In this document: positions 1 through 8,700 of the stretch, one piece after another
Position numbering within the stretch: the first letter of the stretch is position 1
How the letters are laid out: the number at the start of each line of letters is the position of its first letter
Assembly (NCBI GenBank): GCA_018054745.1
Contig: JAGPIX010000007.1
Span: forward strand, 1-39,608
DNA: 39,608 bases
Source: Alicycliphilus sp.
GTDB lineage: Bacteria > Pseudomonadota > Gammaproteobacteria > Burkholderiales > Burkholderiaceae_C
Direction: 5' to 3'
Notes under the pieces: model-generated
Database searches by the model: none
Seen by the model: only the letters and a program-made list of their open reading frames with translations
Told to the model about the DNA's origin: nothing
Program-made: the position numbers and the translations under genes

Positions 1-659
1 CCGCCGCCAAGTTCATCGCCGAGAAGATCAAGCCCAAGAAGGTCGCCATCCTGCACGACAAGCAGTCCTACGGCCAGGGCATTGCCGCCTCGGTGCGCGA
101 CGACCTGAAGAAGGCCGGCGTGAACGTAGCGCTGTTCGAGGGCATCAACGCCGGCGACAGCGACTACTCTGCCGTCATCACCAAGCTCAAGAGCGCGGGC
201 GTGGACTTCGTCTACTACGGCGGCTACCACCCCGAAATGGGTCTGCTGCTGCGCCAGGCAGGCGAGCAGGGCCTGAAGGTCAAGCTGATGGGCCCCGAGG
301 GCGTGGGCAACCCCGAGGTCAACGCCATCGCCGGTCCGGCCGTCGAAGGCATGTTGCTGACGCTGCCCGCCGACTTCTCCACCAACCCGAAGAACGCCGC
401 CATCGTCAAGGCCTTCAAGGACAAGAAGCGCGACGCCGGTGGCGCCTTCCAGATGACGGCGTACGCCGCTGCGCAAGTCATCATCGACAGCATCAAGGCC
501 GTGGGCGACAACCCCGCCAAGGTGGCCGATCACATGCACAAGGCCACCTTTGAGACGCCCCTGGGCCCCATCAGCTGGAACAAGAGCGGCGACCTGAAGT
601 CCTTCGACTTCCAGATCTTCGAATGGCACAAGGACGGCAGCAAGTCCGTCGCCAAGTAA
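1..659 (+). CDS. livK: Branched-chain amino acid ABC transporter substrate-binding protein (3' part, LivK/LivJ type)
   Basis: This is the C-terminal ~218 residues of a periplasmic type I binding protein. The open frame enters from outside the window (first full codon at position 3) and ends at TAA 657-659, so the signal peptide and first lobe are missing. The visible part has the alternating alpha/beta pattern of the family, including YGQGIAASVRDDL, DFVYYGGYHPEMG and MTAYAAAQVIIDSI. The protein would capture leucine, isoleucine, valine or a related amino acid in the periplasm and deliver it to the LivHMGF importer encoded directly downstream. A strong terminator follows the stop, which fits the usual excess of binding protein over membrane subunits. 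The exact ligand cannot be read from sequence. Confidence 0.93.
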   Translation, partial: AAKFIAEKIKPKKVAILHDKQSYGQGIAASVRDDLKKAGVNVALFEGINAGDSDYSAVITKLKSAGVDFVYYGGYHPEMGLLLRQAGEQGLKVKLMGPEGVGNPEVNAIAGPAVEGMLLTLPADFSTNPKNAAIVKAFKDKKRDAGGAFQMTAYAAAQVIIDSIKAVGDNPAKVADHMHKATFETPLGPISWNKSGDLKSFDFQIFEWHKDGSKSVAK

Positions 660-676
660 GTCCTTAGTCGCTGACA

Positions 677-719
677 CCCCGACGCCCTTCCCTCCAGGAG
701 CCAGGCGATCGGGGTTTTT
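677..719 (+). terminator. Rho-independent terminator after livK
   Basis: Arms CCCCGACGCC (677-686) and GGCGATCGGGG (704-714) pair with one bulged base and are followed by TTTTT (715-719). It lies 18 bases after the livK stop and would partly separate livK from livHMGF. Confidence 0.75.
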
Positions 720-736
720 GCCGTTTTCTCCTGAGT

Positions 737-785
737 CTGTGAAAAAATCTCCCGTGCTCGTTCTGAGCGCGGGGGCTTTTCACAG
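737..785 (+). other. Two-tier hairpin in the livK-livH spacer
   Basis: The outer arms CTGTGAAAA (737-745) and TTTTCACAG (777-785) are perfectly complementary. Nested inside are CCCGTGCTC (751-759) and GAGCGCGGG (765-773), which pair over nine positions with one G-T wobble around a GTTCT loop. It could be a second terminator or attenuator, or an RNA processing element, upstream of livH. No clear promoter was found between it and livH. Confidence 0.6.
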
Positions 786-836
786 CCCCTGCGCGGCAGT
801 CTTTTTTGTTCCCATCTCTTTATCGAGAGGCCCAGG

Positions 837-1762
837 ATGTCTGAATTCCTGCCGCAGCTGATACAGCAGCTCTTCAACGGCCTGTCGCTCGGAGCGATCT
901 ACGCCTTGATTGCCATTGGCTACACCATGGTGTACGGCATCATCGGCATGATCAACTTCGCGCACGGCGAGATTTACATGATCGGCGCCTACGCCGGCCT
1001 GGTCACCCTGGCCGCCGTGGGCACACAAAGTGGCCTGCCGGTGGCCGTGCTGATTGCCCTGATGTTGTTGGTGGCCGTGCTGGTCACGGGCACCTACGGC
1101 TTCGTCGTCGAGCAGATCGCGTACAAGCCACTGCGCAATGGCCCGCGCCTGGTGGCCCTGATCTCGGCCATTGGCATGTCCATCTTCCTGCAAAACTGGG
1201 TGGCCCTGGGCCAGGGCGCGCGCGACATGGCCGTGCCCGCCCTGCTGCCCGGTGCGCTGCGCTTTGGCGACGAAGGCGGCTTCGAGATCTTCGTGCCCTA
1301 TGCCCGCGTGCTGATCATCGCCGTCACCGTGGTGCTGATGATCGCCCTCACGCTCTACATCAGGCATTCGCGCATGGGCCGGGCATCACGCGCCTGTTCG
1401 CAGGACATGCACATGGCGGGCCTGCTGGGCATTGACGTGAACCGCGTGATCTCCTTCACCTTCATCCTGGGCGCGGTGCTGGCCGCCGTCGGCGGCGTGC
1501 TGATCGCGTTGGCAGTGGGCAAGCTCAACCCGTTCATCGGCTTCATCGTCGGCGTGAAGGCCTTCACCGCGGCCGTGCTGGGCGGCATCGGCTCAATTCC
1601 CGGCGCCATGCTGGGCGGAGTGCTGCTGGGCATCGCCGAGACTTTTGCCGCCGCCTATATTTCTTCGGAATACAAGGACATCGTGGCCTTTGGCCTGCTG
1701 GTGCTGATCCTGCTGTTCCGCCCCACGGGCCTGCTCGGCAAACCTGAAGTGGAGAAAGTCTG

Positions 1763-1763
<1 letters not shown>
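837..1763 (+). CDS. livH: Branched-chain amino acid ABC transporter permease LivH
   Basis: This 308-residue hydrophobic protein has about eight predicted membrane segments and the family signature region near its start ([19 protein letters not shown], then [15 protein letters not shown]). LivH pairs with LivM to form the inner-membrane channel of the importer. The C-terminal half has the EAA-like loop around [20 protein letters not shown], which in this family contacts the ATPases. The ATG at 837 follows a purine-rich GAGAGGCCCAGG stretch. Its stop overlaps the livM start (TGATG at 1761-1765), showing translational coupling. Length and order are typical. Confidence 0.95.
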
Positions 1764-3021
<1,258 letters not shown>

Positions 3022-3022
<1 letters not shown>

Positions 3023-3801
3023 TGGCCGGTAGCGACAAAAATAGCTTCTTGCAGATCGAAGGCCTGAGCATGCGCTTTGGCGGCCTGCTGGCCGTCGATG
3101 GCATCGCCTTCGACGTCAAGGAACGCGAGATCTTCGCCATCATCGGCCCCAACGGCGCGGGCAAGACCACGGTGTTCAACTGCATCAGCGGCTTTTACCG
3201 CCCGACCACGGGCGCCATCCGCCTGCAGGGACGGGACATCGCCGGCCAGGGCAGCCACAGCGTGGCGCTGCACGGCCTGGTGCGAACCTTCCAGAACGTG
3301 CGCCTGTTCAAGCACATGACGGCGCTGGAAAACCTGCTGGTGGCCCAGCACCGCCATCTGTCCACCAACCTGCTCACCGGCCTGTTCAAGACCCGCGGCT
3401 ATCGCGAAAGCGAAGAAAGGGCCTTGCAGAACGCACTGTTCTGGCTGGACTACATGGGCCTGCGCGAATTTGCCAACCGCGAGGCCGGCAACCTGGCCTA
3501 CGGCCACCAGCGGCGTCTGGAAATCGCCCGCTGCATGGTGACCCAGCCGCGTGTACTGATGCTCGACGAGCCGGCCGCCGGCCTGAACCCGCAGGAAAAG
3601 AAGGACTTGCAGAGCCTGATCGAAAAGCTGCGCCAGGAATACGGCGTGGCCGTGCTGCTCATCGAGCACGACATGAGCCTGGTGATGGGCGTGTCCGAGC
3701 GCATCCTGGTGATGGAATATGGCCGCCCGATTGCGTTGGGCACGCCAGAGGCCATCCAGAAGGATGAACGCGTGATCAAGGCCTACCTGGGAGAAGAATG
3801 A
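3022..3801 (+). CDS. livG: Branched-chain amino acid ABC transporter ATP-binding protein LivG
   Basis: This 259-residue ABC ATPase powers the Liv importer at the cytoplasmic face. Walker A is GPNGAGKTT (residues 42-50), the signature region is NLAYGHQRRLEIAR and Walker B is VLMLDEPAAGL. The signature is the degenerate form seen in LivG (AYGHQRR instead of SGGQ). An open frame extends further upstream, but the ATG at 3022 is preferred because it overlaps the livM stop (TGATG) and the protein then aligns with the normal LivG N-terminus (FLQIEGLSMRFGG). The stop overlaps the livF start. Confidence 0.95.
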
Positions 3802-4511
3802 TGCAAGCCATGCTGGAACTGAAGGGCATCAGCACCCACTACGGCGCCATCTGCGCCGTGAACAACGTGAGCCTGCACGTCAACCAGGGCGAGATCGTCT
3901 CCCTCATCGGCTCCAACGGCGCGGGCAAGACCTCGCTGCTGATGACGCTGTGCGGCAACCCGCGCGCCAGCAGCGGCCAGGTGCTGTACGAGGGAGAGGA
4001 CATCACCAACGCCCCCTCGCATCTGATCATGCGCAAGGGCATCGCCATCTCGCCCGAGGGGCGACGCATCTTCCCGGCGCTCACCGTGGTCGAAAACCTG
4101 CAGATGGGCGGCTTCTTCCAGTCCAAGGACGCGATCGCCGAGGGCATGGAATACGCCTTCAAGCTGTTTCCGCGCCTGAAGGACCGCGCCAACCAGCGCG
4201 CCGGCACCATGAGCGGCGGCGAGCAGCAGATGCTGGCCATTGGCCGCGCGTTGATGAGCAAGCCACGCCTGCTGCTGCTCGACGAGCCCACGCTGGGCCT
4301 GGCGCCGCTGATCATTGCGCAGATCTTCGAGATCATCCAGGCCATCCGCGCCCAGGGCGTGACGGTATTCCTGGTGGAGCAGAACGCCAACCGGGCGCTG
4401 TCGATTGCCGACCGCGGCTATGTGCTGGAGACGGGCCGCCTGGTGCTGGAAGACACGGGCGCCAATCTGCTGATCAACCCGGAAGTGCGCAAGGCGTATC
4501 TGGGGCACTGA
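3798..4511 (+). CDS. livF: Branched-chain amino acid ABC transporter ATP-binding protein LivF
   Basis: This 237-residue second ATPase of the importer has Walker A GSNGAGKTS, the canonical signature SGGEQQMLAIGRAL, Walker B LLLLDEPTLGL and the H-loop equivalent LVEQNANRAL. LivG and LivF form the nucleotide-binding heterodimer. Two in-frame ATG codons lie side by side at 3798 and 3801. The first overlaps the livG stop at 3799-3801, and GGGAGAAG just upstream can serve as ribosome binding site for either. It is the last gene of the operon, followed 20 bases later by a strong terminator. Confidence 0.95.
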   Translation: MMQAMLELKGISTHYGAICAVNNVSLHVNQGEIVSLIGSNGAGKTSLLMTLCGNPRASSGQVLYEGEDITNAPSHLIMRKGIAISPEGRRIFPALTVVENLQMGGFFQSKDAIAEGMEYAFKLFPRLKDRANQRAGTMSGGEQQMLAIGRALMSKPRLLLLDEPTLGLAPLIIAQIFEIIQAIRAQGVTVFLVEQNANRALSIADRGYVLETGRLVLEDTGANLLINPEVRKAYLGH

Positions 4512-4532
4512 GGACTCACCACAAGCGCCCCC

Positions 4533-4560
4533 AAAGCGGCCTTTGGCCGCTTTATTTATT
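4533..4560 (+). terminator. Rho-independent terminator of livHMGF
   Basis: A perfect nine-base inverted repeat, AAAGCGGCC (4533-4541) and GGCCGCTTT (4545-4553), has a TTT loop and is followed by ATTTATT. It sits just after the livF stop. Confidence 0.85.
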
Positions 4561-4564
4561 TCTA

Positions 4565-4610
4565 GGCCAAAGCGCTTACCAGATAAGCGCTTGATGCTAT
4601 AAAAATAACA
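4565..4610 (-). repeat. Interspersed AT-rich repeat, copy 1
   Basis: On the + strand it reads GGCC, then AAGCGCTTA and TAAGCGCTT as inverted arms, then GCTATAAAAATA. It shares this layout with six other copies in the window (9821, 13151, 24035, 30804, 36009, 38966), all in this orientation. It lies between the livF terminator and the convergent DUF2149 gene. Confidence 0.75.
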
Positions 4611-4738
4611 GTAACTTCGGCACTTGGAGCATCCTCAACGCCGCCCCGGAAAATCTCTCCAAGTGCTCAGAACCTGTCTCGTGGGACAGACTGCTGAACA
4701 GAGGCTCGCATCCGCCACCGGGGCGAGGTCACCGTCCG

Positions 4739-5068
4739 TCAGTGTGCCTCCCCCGCCTCCGGCACATAAACCATCGACCCGTCCTTGAGCCGATAGGCCA
4801 CGCCGGCCTTGGCGCCCTGGCCTTCGCCGATCTCGCCGCTGGCCTTGTAGTGGTCGACCTTCTGGCCGTCCTTGACGATGATTTCCATGTTGTCCTTGCC
4901 CGGGTTCTTGATGATGGTCACCGACTCGGTGCTGAACGGGTTGACCGAGCTGTTGGCCACGGCCAGCAGCAGCGCGGCGATGACGACCAGGAACACGTCG
5001 ATCAGGTTGACGACCGAGAGGATGGGGTCGTCGGCCTCCAGGTCTTCCATCAGGCGCAGGCGGCTCAT
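4739..5068 (-). CDS. DUF2149 protein, ExbD-like membrane subunit of the CobN-like system
   Basis: This 109-residue protein has one predicted membrane segment (about 20-39) and a ~70-residue C-terminal part that should lie in the periplasm. The segment begins VVNLIDVFLVVIAALL. A single aspartate (Asp24) sits at the start of the helix, just as in the ExbD/TolR pattern TPLIDVxLVLL where the aspartate carries protons. I recognise the family as DUF2149, which travels with CobN-like and ExbB-like genes. The ExbD comparison is my reading of the motif. Its start overlaps the stop of the ExbB-like gene (ATGA at 5065-5068), so the two are translationally coupled. It is the last gene of the operon. Confidence 0.8.
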   Translation of the reverse strand: MSRLRLMEDLEADDPILSVVNLIDVFLVVIAALLLAVANSSVNPFSTESVTIIKNPGKDNMEIIVKDGQKVDHYKASGEIGEGQGAKAGVAYRLKDGSMVYVPEAGEAH

Positions 5069-5601
5069 CGCGCACCCTCCAGGGCCATGACGGCCACCGG
5101 ATCATGGTCGCGCTGAGCCTGCGGCGCGTCATGCTCTATCGCCGCCAGATCCACGGCGTACCAGCGCCGGCGCACGTTGACCACGGTGTAGCTGATCGAC
5201 GCCGCCAAGAGCGCCAGGATCACCGCCGAAAACGCCACCGTGAGGTTGCGCGACACGTCGGCCATCTGGCCGTCGGACAGCGCCATCAGCGCCGGGCCCA
5301 TGGGGATCATGGTGGCCACCAGGCCCAGCATGGGCGCGATGCGTGTGGCGATGCGCGCGAACTCCATGCGCTTGGTGGCCAGGGCTTCGAGCTCGGTCAG
5401 CGTCATTTGGGGGTTGCGCGCGAGCGCTGCCGCCAGCTCAAAGCCGCCGGCCTGGCCGTTGTGGCGCTGCCAGGCCTGCCAGATGAAGGCGCCCAGGGCG
5501 TAGAAGGCGTGCACGAACAACAGGCCGATGAGGATGAGCACCGGCGTCAGAAACAGCTGGCTGGCGGAGTACATCGCCAATTCGATGGGATTTGCGGTCA
5601 T
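5065..5601 (-). CDS. MotA/TolQ/ExbB family proton-channel protein
   Basis: This 178-residue inner-membrane protein has three predicted helices, at about 15-40, 84-107 and 121-144. That is the ExbB/TolQ layout with a cytoplasmic segment between helices 1 and 2. The stretch RIAPMLGLVATMIPMGPAL matches the ExbB/TolQ motif entering helix 2. The protein would form the stator of a proton-driven motor with the DUF2149 protein, whose start overlaps its stop. The ATG at 5601 is preceded by a C-run and lacks a recognisable Shine-Dalgarno sequence, because a repeat-rich 139-base spacer separates it from the CobN-like gene. It is shorter than many ExbB proteins. No tonB gene is nearby. Confidence 0.85.
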   Translation of the reverse strand: MTANPIELAMYSASQLFLTPVLILIGLLFVHAFYALGAFIWQAWQRHNGQAGGFELAAALARNPQMTLTELEALATKRMEFARIATRIAPMLGLVATMIPMGPALMALSDGQMADVSRNLTVAFSAVILALLAASISYTVVNVRRRWYAVDLAAIEHDAPQAQRDHDPVAVMALEGAR

Positions 5602-5604
5602 GGT

Positions 5605-5670
5605 GGGGGGGGTAAGTGGTAAGTGATAAATGGAAAGTGGTGAGTCGTAGATAGTGCGTGGTGCGTAGCC
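5605..5670. repeat. Degenerate short tandem repeat before the ExbB-like gene
   Basis: A run of related 7-10 base units (GTAAGTG, GTAAGTGATAA, GGAAAGTG, GTGAGTCG, GTGCGTG, GTGCGTAG) fills most of the spacer upstream of the ExbB-like start. It carries no Shine-Dalgarno sequence and no open frame of its own. Confidence 0.55.
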
Positions 5671-5673
5671 TTA

Positions 5674-5712
5674 CTCCCTCCCCCTCTGGGGGAGGGTTGG
5701 GGTGGGGGCCAG
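5674..5712 (+). repeat. REP-like G/C-run element, left copy
   Basis: The core CCCCCTCTGGGGGAGGG is itself palindromic and is followed by TTGGGGTGGGGGCCAG. A second copy in inverted orientation lies at 5749-5788, so the pair could form a long hairpin across 5674-5788. Similar elements occur as dispersed repeats in several proteobacteria. Confidence 0.65.
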
Positions 5713-5740
5713 CGGCGCTGATAAGTGAAAGGGAGATGCG

Positions 5741-8700
5741 CTAGCCGGCAGCCCCCATCCCCACCTTCCCCCAGAGGGGGAAGGGGCCAGAGCGGCGGCG
5801 CTGTTGCCAGGCACCGGCACAACTCACGCCAGCCAGCGCAACGGCGAACAGCAGCGTGGCGGGGTTGAAGGGCGGCAGCTCCTTGGGCTGGACCTTTTGC
5901 ATGCGCATGCCGGTGACCATGGGCGGCGGCGGTGGCTCTGGCGGCGCGGCTTCGGGCTGGGCCTCGGCCTGCTCCTGGGGCTGCGCTGCAGCCCGGGCCG
6001 GCGCAGCGGCTGCGGCCGTGGCCTGCAGGCCAAAGCCGGCCTGGGCCGCGCCCTCGGCGACAAACTCGGAGAAGCGCGCGTTGTCGCTCTGCACGTCGTA
6101 GCGCTCGGACAGGTCGCGCCAGCGCTCCTTCAGCTCCTTCACCGTGGCGGCGTCGGCCTTCCAGTAGCCCTGGCGCGCGGCTTCGAGCATGCGCTCCATG
6201 GTCTGCGCCAGCGCGTGCGGGTTCTTGGACTCGAACCATTTCTTCAGGCCCAGCTTGTGCTTGTCGCGCACATAGACGTCGACCATCTCCTGCCACTGGT
6301 CGTCGCGCACGATCTCGCGTGCGGTGGCCGTCCAGCCCCAAAAATTGTTGGTCGCGTCCAGCACCTGCAGCGTGCCGGCGTAGCCCTCCTTCATCAGGCC
6401 CTGGATGTAGCCGGGGTGGAACTGGCGCGTGGCCAGCTCCTTGGCCAGGAACTGCGCCGCGCCCTCGACCTTGCCCGAGCCGCTGCCGCGCAGGTTGCTG
6501 ATGTACAGTTCGGGCGCCTTGCCGTCCAGGTGACGCACGGCCATGGCGATGCCGCCCAGGTACTGGAAGGGGTCGTCGGTGGTCAGCATGCCGTAGAGGT
6601 TGGAGCTGCGCGAGAGCACCGCGCCCTCGGTGCCGCTCAGGTGCTCGGCGTACAGGTTCACGCCCTTGCCGCCCTTGCCACCTTTGCCGTCACCTACGCC
6701 CGCCACACCGGCCTGGCCCCATTCCTTCTCGTCCGGGCCGTAGGCGAACTGCATCTTCGACAGATACAGCTCGGCCATCTTGCGGTCGCCCTCTTTCTTG
6801 CCCTTCCAGGTGTCAGTGGCCTGCGTGGCCTCGTCCAGGCCGGTGCCGTAGCGCCCGCTCTCAGAGGCAAAAATGCGCGTGGCGCCGGCCATCTCGGCCG
6901 CCTTGGCGTCGGCCCCCTGGGCGATGAGCTTTTGCGCGATGCGCTGGGCGTTCTGCGCCACCGGGTTATCTATCTCTGTAGCACGAGACGCAAGCAACAC
7001 GGCCTGTGCAAGCTGTTTCATCACATTGGGGAAATGGTCGCGGTACAGGCCGGTGGCCGACAGCACCACGTCCACGCGCGGGCGGCCGAGCTGCTCGCGC
7101 GGCACCAGTTTCACGCCGGTGACGCGCCCGCCCTTGTCCCACACCGGCTCCACACCCAAGAGCCACAGCGCCTGGGCCTCGAGCATGCCGAAGTGGCGCA
7201 TGGTCTCGACCGACCAGAGCGTGAAGGTCAGCTTGGACGGCTGCTTGCCGTGCAGCTTCCGGTGCTCGGCCAGCAGGTTGTCGGCCGCCAGCTTGCCGGC
7301 CTCCCAGGCCTGCTTGGTGGGCACGCGCGAGGGGTCGAAGCCGTAGAGGTTGCGGCCGGTGGGGTAGGCATCGGGGTTCTTGATCGGGTCGCCGCCGTAG
7401 GAGGTGGGCAGGTAGCGGCCGGCCAGCACATCGAGCAGGCCCTTCAACTCGCCCTGCGCACCCAGGTTGTCGTAGGCCGTTTGGGCCTGCGCCAGGGCTT
7501 GCTGCAGGTCGGCGGGCAGGCCGGTCATGGGTTCACCGGCCACCACATGCTTTTGCAAGAGCTGGTACGGCACGGTCTGCGCCAGCTTGTCCCAGGGGCC
7601 GACCAGGGCCTCATCCAGATCGGCCAGCGGCACACCGGCGCGGCGCGCGGCGGCTTCCCAGAAATTTTTGCCCAGCGTGAGCAGCACCGTGCCCAGGCGG
7701 TGCAGCTCCTCTGGCGCCTGGCCCAGGCGGTGCAGGCCCTGGGGCTGGGCGGTTTGCGCCAGCTCGTGCAGGTGGTTGTGCAGTTCATGAACAAAGCCGG
7801 CAAAGGCAGTTTTCACCCGCGCCTCGGTCCAGCCCATGTCGGCAATCACGCGCTCCTTGCGCGCGGCGGCCAGCAGGTCGGCGGCCATGCGCTCCCTCAC
7901 CGCGCCCTCATCCTGCGCCTGCCACTGGTGCAGCAGGTCGTGCATGGCGGTCAGCGCATCGTGCAGCCCCCCGGGGGCAAAGGGCGGCGTCTGGTGGCTG
8001 ATGATGGTGGCGCGCCCACGGCGCTTGGCCTGCGTGGCCTCGCCAATGTTGTCGGCGATATACGGATAGGCGACGGGGATGTCGCCCAGCGCCAGCAGCG
8101 GCGCGTCATGCACCGACAGGCCGCGCTCCTTGCCCGGCAGCCATTCCTGCGTGCCGTGCGTGCCAAAGTGCACCAGCGCGTCGTTCTTCTGACGCGTCCA
8201 CAGATAGGTGGCCAGGTAGTGGTGCGGCGGCAGGTCAACGGTGGAGTGGTAGATCTCCTTCTCTTTGGCGCGCGCGTCAGTGCTGCCGGGGGCCGCTCCG
8301 CTGCGGCCAGGCTGGGGCAGCAGTGTCACCTTGCCCAGCTGCAGGCGCGGGATGATGAAGTAGGCCTGGCCGTTCTGGCGCAGCACCCAGGGGGATTTTT
8401 CGGGATCACCCCAAGCGCGGCGCAGCTCGTCCTGCGTGGCCTGGGGCAGGCTGGCCAGCCAGGCGCGGTAGTCCTTCACCGGCAGCAACTCAGCCAGGCC
8501 GTCGCGCAACAGCGGCTCCAGCAGCCCCGGGCGGTAGCTGGGCGCCAGCAGGCGCTGCAGCAGCGTGATGAGCATGGCCTCGTCGGGCGATTCGGTCTGG
8601 TAGCCGGCGCGCACCATCGCGGCCAGGGTGTTTTGCAGGCTGCGCGGCACGTTCAAAAACGACGCGCTCAGGTTCTTCTCGCCGGCGGGGTAGTTCCAGA

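Noticed and set aside
3034..3056. Repeat-like string AAAAATAGCTTC at the livG start
   Set aside because: The match is about a dozen bases without arms or edges and is compatible with chance.
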